Positions 1 through 6,418 of a stretch of DNA of 9,536 nt are shown piece by piece. Source of the stretch: DATDUP01 sp035290345. Its GTDB lineage: Bacteria; Patescibacteriota; Patescibacteriia; Magasanikbacterales; UBA922. Both the position numbers and the translations under genes were made by a program. The stretch's first letter is position 1. Every line of letters begins with the position of its first letter. The notes under the pieces were generated by a model. That model was not told the DNA's origin. It did no database searches and was given only the letters and a program-made list of their open reading frames with translations. The DNA lies in contig DATDUP010000031.1 in NCBI GenBank assembly GCA_035290345.1, positions 1-9,536 of the forward strand, given 5' to 3'.

Positions 1-348
1 GTTGCCGTCTTCGCAGTCCACATCGATCTTGCAGCACCCACCAACCAGGAGGTTGGTGCACTCACCAGTCTGCGGGTTGCAGGAATCGGTGGTGCAGGGG
101 TTGGAGTCGTTGCAGTCCTTGCCCTCACACGGGTCACGCTGCCTGGTGTCTCCAGGCACGTCAGCCGGGGTCAATTCCCCGACCACTCCTTCGCCGGTGA
201 TGATCTCCTCGGAGAGGACGTCATCAGACGTCCACTCGCCGTCCTGAGTCATTTGGCTCTCAAAAACGAGCCCTTCCGGCATTTCGGCGTCGAACGAAAA
301 ACAGCCAGCAACTGAAACAACGATGACAATCGACAGGGTCTTCTTCAT
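1..348 (-). CDS. Cys-rich lipoprotein, N-terminal part (runs off window edge)
   Basis: I translated this by hand from the ATG at 348; 116 codons are open to the window edge, so the C-terminus is missing. Residues 1-16 form a short lipoprotein signal: Lys2-Lys3, a hydrophobic run, then the lipobox V13-A-G-C16, so the mature protein should be anchored by lipidated Cys16 on the outer face of the membrane. Residues 17-72 are acidic and low in complexity, like a linker. From residue 74 on there are eight cysteines in 39 residues, including DCNDSNPCTTDSC and, near the edge, DCEDGN, which looks like the start of a second copy of the same unit. Such Cys/Asp repeats occur in surface proteins of myxobacteria and some CPR bacteria (recalled, not searched). 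The start is supported by a GGGGG Shine-Dalgarno-like tract about 8 nt upstream. GC content is clearly higher than in pyrG. The function is unknown; an extracellular disulfide-rich adhesion or structural role is a guess. Confidence 0.8.
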   Translation of the reverse strand, partial: MKKTLSIVIVVSVAGCFSFDAEMPEGLVFESQMTQDGEWTSDDVLSEEIITGEGVVGELTPADVPGDTRQRDPCEGKDCNDSNPCTTDSCNPQTGECTNLLVGGCCKIDVDCEDGN

Positions 349-395
349 GGCAGCACCCCCTTTTGGGTTAGATTGTAATGTCCACTCTTTGTTTT

Positions 396-458
396 AGTAT
401 ACCATAACTAGGTACACTGAAAACGGATAAGTATAACACAAAAAAAGCCAAAAGTCAA
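396..458 (-). promoter_or_regulatory. Promoter region of the Cys-rich lipoprotein gene
   Basis: Reading the minus strand, a -35 TTGACT (458-453) is followed by exactly 17 bp and a -10 TATACT (435-430), predicting a start near 423 and a leader of about 75 nt. A second -10 TATACT lies at 401-396, preceded by TGG (404-402), which makes an extended -10 without a good -35. Either could serve the gene starting at 348. The first is the better sigma-70 match. Confidence 0.6.
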
Positions 459-535
459 TGGTTTAAGCCAAAAAATAGGTTATTTAAGCCAAAATATGTA
501 TTTTTCAACCACGAATAGTGTATTCAACCGAAAAA
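441..535. repeat. Five-unit degenerate repeat with ~20-bp period
   Basis: Five short cores recur almost exactly every two helical turns. AAGCCAAAA occurs at 445-453, 465-473 and 486-494. The related CAACCACGAA and CAACCGAAAA begin at 506 and 525. Aligned on the CC dinucleotide (448, 468, 489, 509, 528) the spacings are 20, 21, 20 and 19 bp. Each core tends to follow a T-rich stretch and precede an A-rich one. The array fills the gap between the pyrG stop and the lipoprotein promoter, and its first unit overlaps the -35 region. It looks like a set of in-phase protein-binding sites, but no factor can be named. Confidence 0.55.
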
Positions 536-552
536 TCTGTCCTAAGTACAGT

Positions 553-2193
553 CTAATGGCGATTTTTATCTTTAGCGGCTTTCATGAAGTCCAAGAATAA
601 AGGATGGGGGCGAGTGGGCCGAGATTTAAATTCCGGGTGAAACTGTACACCCATAAAAAAAGGATGATTTTTAAGCTCGACTATTTCCACTAAATTTGAT
701 TCTGGATTGATACCAGAAACAATTAAGCCGTGCTTTTCCATCTCAGCCCGATATTCGTTGTTATATTCATAACGATGACGATGTCGTTCACTGATCAAAG
801 ATTGACCATAGGCACGAGCCGCTTTGGTACCAGGGATCAGACGACAAGGATGGGCGCCCAAACGCATGGTACCGCCATAGCGATTATTTTTGATGTTAAA
901 TTTCTGAAAAGGATTAGCAATGATAATCGGATCCTTTGTTTCTGGATTTACTTCTAAACTGTGGGCGCCTTTTTTGTCCATCACCTGACGAGCAAACTCC
1001 ACACAAGCCAATTGCATACCATAACATAAACCTAAATATGGCAAACCATTCTCTCGGGCATAACGAATTGCCTGGATAATGCCTTCAATACCTCTTCCTC
1101 CAAATCCTCCGGGAACGATTAGTCCTTGAAAATTGGCTAATTTTTTGACACTCCCCGGTTTTTGTTCAAATTCCTCTGAATCAATCCATTCCAGACGGGC
1201 ACTAACATTATTCACCAAGGCAGCGTGTTTGATCGCCTCGATTACCGAGATATAGGAATCAGCCAAAGTAAAATTACCCGTGCCAAAGTATTTACCCACC
1301 ACCGCAATCTTAATTTCCTGTTTTACTGTTTTCATCTTTGCCACCAAGCGATGCCAATCGGTTTGTTTCAAAGCCGGTAGACGCAGTTTCAATCTCTTGG
1401 CAATATTTTCTGCAAACTTTTGTTTTTCTAACAATTCAGGAATGACATAAATACTATCCACATCTGGAGCGGAAATTATATCCTGCTCTCCACGCAAACC
1501 ACACAAGATTGCTAATTTTTCCTTACGCGGCTTGTCCACTTCGTAACGTCCGCGGGCGACGATAAAATCGGCTTGGATACCGCTACTATTCAAAGTTCGA
1601 GCCGCATATTGGGTGGGCTTGGTCTTCATCTCACCTAAATGCCCGGGGACGGGAAGATAGCTGACCAGGATAAAAGCAACATCGTCGGGCTGGGACAACT
1701 TCATCATCCGAGCGGCCTCTAGGAATAAAATATTCTGGTACTCCCCTACTGTTCCCCCGACTTCGACAATCATGAGATCGGCCTTGGCCAACTTCGCTGC
1801 CTTCTTTATTCGCCTAATTACCTCTTGGGGAATATGAGGTACCACTTCCACGCATTTTCCCTTAAACTGCATGCTCCTTTCCGCCTGGATAACACTCAAA
1901 TACACCCGCCCCGTTGTCATGTAATTGACCGAATAGATATTGGTGTCTAAAAACCGTTCATAATTGCCAATATCCTGATCGGTTTCGTCACCATCCTCAG
2001 TGACGAACACTTCTCCGTGTTCAATCGGATTCATGGTTCCGGCATCCACATTGATATATGGATCAATTTTGATCGCCGAAACATGCAGACCACGATTTTT
2101 AAATATCCGACCCACTGAAGCCGCGGTTACTCCTTTACCAACCCCGCTCAAGACCCCGCCGACAACGAAAATGTATTTAGTTTTTTTAGTCAT
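553..2193 (-). CDS. pyrG: CTP synthase (glutamine-hydrolysing), CPR-type
   Basis: PyrG makes CTP from UTP, ATP and glutamine in the cytoplasm, the last step of pyrimidine nucleotide synthesis. At 546 residues it is full length (E. coli enzyme about 545). The synthase domain spans about 1-270, with the P-loop GGVLSGVGKG at 12-21, DPYINVDAGTMNP at 44-56, HGEVFVTEDG at 59-68, the EVGGTVGE motif at 144-151 and KTKPTQ at 190-195. Asp74 and Glu144 align by motif with the Mg ligands. The glutaminase domain spans about 295-540, with nucleophile Cys390 in GLCYGMQ and the His519/Glu521 pair in FHPEF. All catalytic residues are present. The wording of the synthase half (VVGGVLSGVGKG, VSYLPVPGHLGEMKTKPTQ) matches my memory of CPR homologues rather than proteobacterial ones. 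It lies downstream of rplI but has a terminator and its own extended -10 between. No good Shine-Dalgarno site precedes the ATG at 2193. Confidence 0.97.
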   Translation of the reverse strand: MTKKTKYIFVVGGVLSGVGKGVTAASVGRIFKNRGLHVSAIKIDPYINVDAGTMNPIEHGEVFVTEDGDETDQDIGNYERFLDTNIYSVNYMTTGRVYLSVIQAERSMQFKGKCVEVVPHIPQEVIRRIKKAAKLAKADLMIVEVGGTVGEYQNILFLEAARMMKLSQPDDVAFILVSYLPVPGHLGEMKTKPTQYAARTLNSSGIQADFIVARGRYEVDKPRKEKLAILCGLRGEQDIISAPDVDSIYVIPELLEKQKFAENIAKRLKLRLPALKQTDWHRLVAKMKTVKQEIKIAVVGKYFGTGNFTLADSYISVIEAIKHAALVNNVSARLEWIDSEEFEQKPGSVKKLANFQGLIVPGGFGGRGIEGIIQAIRYARENGLPYLGLCYGMQLACVEFARQVMDKKGAHSLEVNPETKDPIIIANPFQKFNIKNNRYGGTMRLGAHPCRLIPGTKAARAYGQSLISERHRHRYEYNNEYRAEMEKHGLIVSGINPESNLVEIVELKNHPFFMGVQFHPEFKSRPTRPHPLFLDFMKAAKDKNRH

Positions 2194-2211
2194 AGATTTT
2201 TATTCTTCAAA

Positions 2212-2240
2212 ATTATATCAGATTTTTTAAATTTAAAAAA
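2212..2240 (-). promoter_or_regulatory. Extended -10 promoter for pyrG
   Basis: On the minus strand TATAAT lies at 2217-2212, directly preceded by TGA (2220-2218), a full extended -10. The position 17 bp upstream is only TTTTTT (2240-2235), which is also the T-tract of the rplI terminator, so the -35 is weak. The predicted start near 2205 gives a leader of about 12 nt. Confidence 0.5.
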
Positions 2241-2258
2241 CCCTCCGGAGATGGAGGG
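2235..2258 (-). terminator. Intrinsic terminator after rplI
   Basis: Read on the minus strand, CCCTCC (2258-2253), a six-base loop, GGAGGG (2246-2241) and TTTTTT (2240-2235) form a GC-rich stem followed at once by a T-tract. It begins 4 nt after the rplI stop codon. Confidence 0.8.
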
Positions 2259-2262
2259 GCGA

Positions 2263-2709
2263 TTATTCAGCCGTGACATGAACACAGACACTCGCTTCTA
2301 GTCCATGTGGAAAACGCACAGACACTTCCCATTCACCACATTCTTTAATCGGTCTAGGGATTTCTATCTGACCAGGGGAAATAATCAAATTGGTCGCTTT
2401 CTTCACTTCGCGGGCGATCTCTTTGGCCCCAATAGCAGAATACAAGGTTCCACTTGCGCTGACTGTCGCGGTCAAAGAAATTTCCAAACCATCCAAACGA
2501 CTGGCCTTTTTTTGATTCTCTTTCAGTTCCTTTTCCATGAGCCGGGACTGTCGTTCTTCTTGTTTCTGCCTAATCTCCAATGCTGCCGGAGTGGCCACTT
2601 TGGCCAATTGTCGAGGAAACAAATAATTGCGGGCAAATCCGTCCGTCACTTCTTTCACTTGGCCCTTTTCTCCAGTGCCGGCCACATCCACTAGTAAAAT
2701 GACTTTCAT
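2263..2709 (-). CDS. rplI: 50S ribosomal protein bL9
   Basis: bL9 binds 23S rRNA near the base of the L1 stalk and bridges neighbouring ribosomes. The 148 residues match the usual length. The N-terminal signature is clear: MKVILLVDVAGTGEKG followed by the DGFARNYLFPRQLA segment at about 23-36. A Lys/Glu/Gln-rich stretch at about 45-72 corresponds to the long connecting helix, and the C-terminal domain spans about 75-148. bL9 is, from memory, absent from some CPR lineages, so its presence helps placement. The gene is divergent from era across about 64 bp. A possible promoter (2746-2718) would leave only about 2 nt before the ATG, and no Shine-Dalgarno site is visible. A strong terminator follows the stop codon. 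Confidence 0.95.
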   Translation of the reverse strand: MKVILLVDVAGTGEKGQVKEVTDGFARNYLFPRQLAKVATPAALEIRQKQEERQSRLMEKELKENQKKASRLDGLEISLTATVSASGTLYSAIGAKEIAREVKKATNLIISPGQIEIPRPIKECGEWEVSVRFPHGLEASVCVHVTAE

Positions 2710-2717
2710 ACTTTTAT

Positions 2718-2746
2718 ATCTTACTCTACTCTTGAAAAACAGGCAA
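2718..2746 (-). promoter_or_regulatory. Possible rplI promoter
   Basis: On the minus strand TTGCCT (2746-2741) and TAAGAT (2723-2718) are 17 bp apart, each matching consensus at four of six bases. The start would fall near 2711, two bases before the rplI ATG, an essentially leaderless transcript. It interleaves with the era promoter on the other strand, so the two should compete for polymerase. The match is weak; the real promoter may lie elsewhere. Confidence 0.3.
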
Positions 2747-2760
2747 GACTGTGATATAGT
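2732..2760 (+). promoter_or_regulatory. era promoter
   Basis: TTGAAA (2732-2737), a 17-bp spacer and TATAGT (2755-2760) preceded by TGA form a sigma-70 promoter with an extended -10. The expected start is about 2767, only about 7 nt before the era ATG at 2774. There is no Shine-Dalgarno sequence in that short leader. Confidence 0.65.
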
Positions 2761-2773
2761 ACCGCCTAATCAT

Positions 2774-3625
2774 ATGAAAACTGGCCTAGTTGTCCTCATC
2801 GGTCGTTCCAATGTTGGTAAATCCACCCTGCTCAATACCCTCATTGGCACCAAAATTGCGGCCACGAGTAACAAGCCGCAAATGACCCGCCACACCATCC
2901 ACGGTGTGCTTAACCGTCCCGAAGGACAGGCGGTTTTCGTAGATACGCCCGGTATCTTCAAAGATAAGGCTTCATTACTCGCCGGTCGGCTCCAAGAAAA
3001 AATAAAAAGCGCCCTGGCTGATGATATCAACGTTATCGTCTATGTAGCTGATCCGACTCGACCCATCGGCCAAGAAGAACGGGCTACACTGGGAATGATC
3101 CGCAAACTTCCTCAACCTAAAATCTTGGTGATCAACAAATCTGACCTGCCCGCTCAAGAAAAAACTTACGAATCTGATTATGAATCTCTGTCCCCGGATT
3201 TTAATTGTCTCTTCAAATTGTCCGCTCTGCGCGCTAGTCACATCGAACCTCTACGACAAAAAGTTTTTGAATTTTTACCAGAAAGTGAACCACTCTACTT
3301 TGACCAACAGTTGACTAACGTTGATGATTATTTCTGGGTGGGTGAAATCATCCGGGAAAAAATCTTTGATTGCTTTGATAAAGAAGTTCCCTATACGACG
3401 ACAGTAGAAGTCGATGACGTAGAGGAAAAAACCGGGGTAACCGTCATCACTGCCCGTATTCTTACTTCTGCTGATCGCTACAAAAAAATAATCATCGGCC
3501 GAGGCGGAAGAAAGATAAAAGAAATTGGCCAAGCCGCCCGCCGAGAATTAGAACAGGCTTTGAATACAAAAATCTATCTTGATCTGGAGGTAGAAGTAGA
3601 TCCGCATTGGCCAGAAAGAGTTTAA
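2774..3625 (+). CDS. era: GTPase Era, ribosome assembly factor
   Basis: Era is a GTPase that binds 16S rRNA near its 3' end and helps mature the 30S subunit. The 283 residues contain the complete set of motifs: G1 GRSNVGKST at 10-18, the G2 Thr in PQMTRH at 35-40, G3 DTPG at 57-60, G4 NKSD at 121-124 and G5-like SAL at 150-152. The C-terminal KH domain carries IIIGRGGRKIKEIG at about 239-252, whose GRGG loop contacts RNA. The frame is open upstream to 2627, but that extension overlaps rplI antisense and does not resemble Era. The ATG at 2774 starts the family-typical MKTGLVVLIG and lies just after a good promoter. The gene stands alone between divergent rplI and convergent ctpA. Confidence 0.96.
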   Translation: MKTGLVVLIGRSNVGKSTLLNTLIGTKIAATSNKPQMTRHTIHGVLNRPEGQAVFVDTPGIFKDKASLLAGRLQEKIKSALADDINVIVYVADPTRPIGQEERATLGMIRKLPQPKILVINKSDLPAQEKTYESDYESLSPDFNCLFKLSALRASHIEPLRQKVFEFLPESEPLYFDQQLTNVDDYFWVGEIIREKIFDCFDKEVPYTTTVEVDDVEEKTGVTVITARILTSADRYKKIIIGRGGRKIKEIGQAARRELEQALNTKIYLDLEVEVDPHWPERV

Positions 3626-3632
3626 TCCTATC

Positions 3633-3658
3633 AAAAAACTGGCTTAGGCCAGTTTTTT
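3633..3658. terminator. Bidirectional terminator between era and ctpA
   Basis: AAAAAACTGGC (3633-3643), loop TTAG, and GCCAGTTTTTT (3648-3658) form an 11-bp hairpin with A-tract and T-tract arms, so it can stop transcription from both sides. In the minus direction it overlaps the last bases of the ctpA stop codon (3659-3657). Confidence 0.85.
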
Positions 3659-4889
3659 ATTTATCTTTTAAAATCTCCACTGCTTTCTCCCGGCCCAAAT
3701 CCAAATACCCATCGTCTCCCCCTTTTTCCTGGAACATCTCCGCCAATATCACATCCGGGGCAATCCCCTGTTTGTCAATTAATACCCCAAGCGGCGTAAA
3801 CCAACGTGCCACCGTCAGCTTTAGAGCCGAACCATCGGGCAAAATCTCCAAATCTTGTACTGAACCTTTACCGTAACTTTGTTGGCCAACAAGCGTAGCC
3901 AGTCCATGATCTTGCAAAGCTCCGGCCACAATTTCTGCACCAGAAGCCGTGCCTCCATCAATCAGAACCACTGTGGGCAGACCGCGAAAGCGATGCTGAC
4001 CAGTGGTGAGATAGGTGTTTTCTTGACCCGCAGCAGTTTTCTCTACCACAATCACCCCTTTATCCACCCATTCACTGGCCACCTCGATCGCCAAGTCCAG
4101 ATAACCGCCAGGGTTGCTGCGTAAATCTAAGATTATGCCCCGCGGCGAAGATAAAATGATTTCTTTCACCGCTTTTTCAAATTCTTTGCCTGTGCTTTCA
4201 TTGAAATAACTGATCCGAAGATAGGCCAGACCATTTGGTTCTGTCTCCACTAGTACGGTCGGAACAGAAATTTTTTCCCGCACCACAATTATTTCTTTAA
4301 AATCCTCCCAAGATTCGCGACCGACTAAAAGAACAACATTCGTACCTTCGGGGCCACGAATTTTAGCTACGGCTTCATCCAAAGACAATCCATAAGTTTC
4401 TTCCTCATTGATTTTGATAATTTTGTCCCCCGGAAGTAATCCCGCTTTCTCCGCCGGTGATCCAGACAAGGGAGCAATAACGGTCACCCAATCATCCCGC
4501 AAACCGATTTCCGCCCCAATACCCTCAAACTCGCCTGACAAATCTTCCACAAACTCCTTCGCTTTCTGAGGTGGAAAAAAAATCGAATAAGGATCATGCA
4601 ATCCAGCAACAATGCCGCCCAAAGCTCCATAATATAAATCCACATCCGAAACCGGCTGATCAACATATTTGTTCTTCACTTTGTTCCACAAATCCCAAAA
4701 AGCCTCAAAACTCACGCTGTCACTTTGAGATTGACTATATAATTTTAAAACCTTAGAAATTTGTACACGATCTCCGCCCTCGGTCAACCAATCCCGTACC
4801 TGCCAAATCCGGCCAATGGCTAAACCGGACAGAAAAGACAATAAAATTGCCAATAATACCAAGGAATATATTTTTCTTTTAGAATTCAT
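3657..4889 (-). CDS. ctpA: S41-family carboxyl-terminal processing protease (CtpA/Prc-like)
   Basis: This is a membrane-anchored serine protease that cleaves proteins from their C-terminal ends in the cell envelope. Of 410 residues, 7-26 form one hydrophobic signal-anchor helix, putting the rest outside. A tail-specific protease N-terminal segment with the HDPYSIFF motif is at 98-105. A PDZ domain spans about 115-205, including the GSPAEKAGL and PGDKI motifs at 143-157. The peptidase domain spans about 215-380, with LDLRSNPGG at 254-262, nucleophile Ser316 in GGTASGAE and general-base Lys341 in QSYGKGS. All catalytic elements are present, so it should be active. It has its own promoter with a predicted 7-nt leader, is preceded by the terminator of the upstream operon, and converges with era. 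Substrates cannot be told from sequence. Confidence 0.94.
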   Translation of the reverse strand: MNSKRKIYSLVLLAILLSFLSGLAIGRIWQVRDWLTEGGDRVQISKVLKLYSQSQSDSVSFEAFWDLWNKVKNKYVDQPVSDVDLYYGALGGIVAGLHDPYSIFFPPQKAKEFVEDLSGEFEGIGAEIGLRDDWVTVIAPLSGSPAEKAGLLPGDKIIKINEEETYGLSLDEAVAKIRGPEGTNVVLLVGRESWEDFKEIIVVREKISVPTVLVETEPNGLAYLRISYFNESTGKEFEKAVKEIILSSPRGIILDLRSNPGGYLDLAIEVASEWVDKGVIVVEKTAAGQENTYLTTGQHRFRGLPTVVLIDGGTASGAEIVAGALQDHGLATLVGQQSYGKGSVQDLEILPDGSALKLTVARWFTPLGVLIDKQGIAPDVILAEMFQEKGGDDGYLDLGREKAVEILKDK

Positions 4890-4918
4890 AAAAAACAGGG
4901 ATATTATACACCCTGTTT
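4890..4918 (-). terminator. Terminator of the 9119-4942 operon
   Basis: On the minus strand AAACAGGG (4918-4911), a ten-base loop and CCCTGTTT (4900-4893) form an 8-bp stem; with 4892-4890 this gives six T residues in a row. The hairpin ends directly against the ctpA ATG (4889), and its loop holds the ctpA -10 box. Confidence 0.65.
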
Positions 4919-4931
4919 CTTATTTTGCCAA
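4903..4931 (-). promoter_or_regulatory. ctpA promoter inside a terminator
   Basis: On the minus strand TTGGCA (4931-4926), 17 bp and TATAAT (4908-4903) form a near-consensus promoter. The predicted start is about 4896, giving a 7-nt leader of one G and six U before the ATG, with no Shine-Dalgarno site. The -10 box lies in the loop of the terminator hairpin. Confidence 0.65.
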
Positions 4932-4941
4932 AAGCTTGTCT

Positions 4942-5334
4942 TTAAACCTTGTCCCGAGTAAAAGTTTTGTCAAATTCAGCCCCCGCTAAGATGCAGAGTA
5001 TCCAAAAAAGGGCGAAACTAACATACAAGGTCCAATCCGAGTAATAGGCGGAATAAGATTTGATAAAAGCGGGAATGGTAAAAACTAAATCCAAAATCGT
5101 CCCTATGACCAAACCATATAAGCCCAACCAGAAACCTTTTTTGGCTGAGGGCGGATCACCACGAAAATACCACTTAGCCGCAAGCAAAGCCAAAGGGATC
5201 AGACTGATCCAAAAAATAACAGTCTGCAACCATTCCCGGCCTTGCAAGCCGGGCAGGAACATCAGAACCGAAAAAATAGCAAAGATCCAGACCCAAACCA
5301 TGACTCCGAAAGCCATAGCCCGTTTATGATTCAT
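4942..5334 (-). CDS. Small four-helix membrane protein, unknown function
   Basis: The product has 130 residues when started at the ATG at 5334. It has four hydrophobic stretches at about 8-30, 36-55, 68-90 and 103-119, with short charged loops such as KWYFRGDPPSAKK at 54-66, so it is a polytopic inner-membrane protein. It may belong to a small DUF of four-helix proteins (DUF5367-like is a faint recollection only). The frame is open to an ATG at 5391, but that start would overlap the upstream gene by 47 nt. The 5334 start lies 10 nt after the upstream stop and begins with a plain MNHKRAMAFG. No Shine-Dalgarno site is visible, so translation is probably coupled. It is the last gene of the five-gene operon and is followed by a terminator. 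It might be a membrane partner or transporter for the product of the phosphotransfer genes, which is inference only. Confidence 0.75.
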   Translation of the reverse strand: MNHKRAMAFGVMVWVWIFAIFSVLMFLPGLQGREWLQTVIFWISLIPLALLAAKWYFRGDPPSAKKGFWLGLYGLVIGTILDLVFTIPAFIKSYSAYYSDWTLYVSFALFWILCILAGAEFDKTFTRDKV

Positions 5335-5344
5335 AGCGTTGAGG

Positions 5345-6418
5345 TTAATAATTATTTTTTTTAATCTGACGGCAAACACCGGCCCCCGCATCTAATTCCA
5401 CCCAGTCTCCGCTGTGAAAAACCCGGCTCCCATTTTTCGTGCCCACTAAACAGGGAATATTTTTTTCTCTGGCCACAATCGCGGCATGAGAAGTAAGTCC
5501 CCCCTCATCTGTTACCAGACCAATTACTTTTTTCAACCACGGACCATAATCCACAGTAATCATCGGGCTAATGACAATCACCTGTCCAGTTTCAACCGCC
5601 AGATCTTTCGCCGCAAAAGTCACTACGGCCTGTCCCCGTACGCAACCGGGACAAACTGTTTTTCCACGAACAATCTCACTTCGAACCTGATTAGCCCGAG
5701 GAGTGAGCTGCTTAGCTGCTATTCCTAACCGGATATCAACTTCCCCCTGACTATTGATCACCAACACACAGTGCCGAGTCCGTTCCGATAATTCGCGATG
5801 AGTAACCGTCAGCCTTCCTTTCAACAAACTTTCAATTTCTCGGCCAGTCAAAAAACGCAAATCTTTTTCCGCCCAAGGCGTAACCAAACTCAAAAAATGG
5901 AAAAAACGGGACAGAATTTTCCGATCCAATTCGGACAGTAAACTACCAATCTCGTCTTTGGCTCGCGCACAATCCAGTAGCACTTTTTCTGTGACCAAAT
6001 CTGCGGCGAGGACATCAACCATGGAAGGAAAACGATAAACAGCGTAAATCCGAGAATAACCAACAGTCATTTTTTTCAACCAAATAAGCAAATCCTCTAT
6101 ATTGGGCCCGGAATGGGCGACTAAATCCAATATCTTCTGTTGATCCTGGCAAATTTCCTTGATAATCTTCCGGTTGCGCGCCAAAATACTGGCCGGGGCC
6201 ACGCGTTGGATAAAGCGACGAAAACTTTTTCGATCAGTTTCGGAGTAATAAGAAGTGGTCATTCCTTGTTGGACAATAAAACGCTGGCTAGTATAACCCC
6301 AGCCCAGACGTTTTTTCATGTCGCGAACATAAGCACGTCCAGCCAAATCTAAAATATATACTGGAAAACCACTACGAGTAAAAAGCGAGTGCCATTGTTC
6401 TTTTTCTTTTTTCCTCAT
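5345..6418 (-). CDS. Protein with novel N-terminal region and C-terminal PEP-utilising swivel (phosphohistidine) domain
   Basis: The product has 357 residues. The C-terminal ~105 residues (about 250-350) form the mobile swivel domain of PEP-utilising enzymes, with TDEGGLTSHAAIVARE at 303-318; His311 is the residue expected to carry the phosphoryl group. The first ~240 residues are unlike the ATP-grasp or barrel domains of PEP synthase. They are basic and helical-looking, with RSGFPVYILDLAGRAY at 15-30 and YYSETDRKSFRRF at 57-69. I recall similar N-termini in other CPR 'PEP-utilising' proteins but cannot name a fold. The start chosen is the ATG at 6418, which overlaps the previous stop as ATGA; a TTG-free extension to 6433 is possible but overlaps more. 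The overlap indicates translational coupling. The protein may bind a substrate in its N-terminal part and accept phosphate from the ATP-grasp protein encoded upstream. Confidence 0.85.
   Translation of the reverse strand: MRKKEKEQWHSLFTRSGFPVYILDLAGRAYVRDMKKRLGWGYTSQRFIVQQGMTTSYYSETDRKSFRRFIQRVAPASILARNRKIIKEICQDQQKILDLVAHSGPNIEDLLIWLKKMTVGYSRIYAVYRFPSMVDVLAADLVTEKVLLDCARAKDEIGSLLSELDRKILSRFFHFLSLVTPWAEKDLRFLTGREIESLLKGRLTVTHRELSERTRHCVLVINSQGEVDIRLGIAAKQLTPRANQVRSEIVRGKTVCPGCVRGQAVVTFAAKDLAVETGQVIVISPMITVDYGPWLKKVIGLVTDEGGLTSHAAIVAREKNIPCLVGTKNGSRVFHSGDWVELDAGAGVCRQIKKNNY

Noticed and set aside
2..247. Open plus-strand frame of 81 codons
   Set aside because: It is antisense to the lipoprotein frame, which has a signal peptide, a Cys-rich motif and a Shine-Dalgarno site; the plus frame shows none.
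441..535. CRISPR array
   Set aside because: The repeated cores are only about 9 bp and degenerate, with a 20-bp period and no cas genes nearby.
531..551. Possible terminator after pyrG (CTGT/ACAG stem with five T on the minus strand)
   Set aside because: The stem has only four base pairs with a seven-base loop, too weak to call, though it sits right after the stop codon.
2305..2694. 129-codon plus-strand frame within rplI
   Set aside because: It is fully antisense to a clear ribosomal protein gene and has no recognisable motif.
2627..2773. N-terminal extension of era
   Set aside because: It would overlap rplI on the other strand, start upstream of the era promoter and add residues not found in Era.
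5335..5391. Upstream start for the membrane protein
   Set aside because: It overlaps the previous gene by 47 nt and adds a basic segment before the first helix; the ATG at 5334 fits the operon spacing better.
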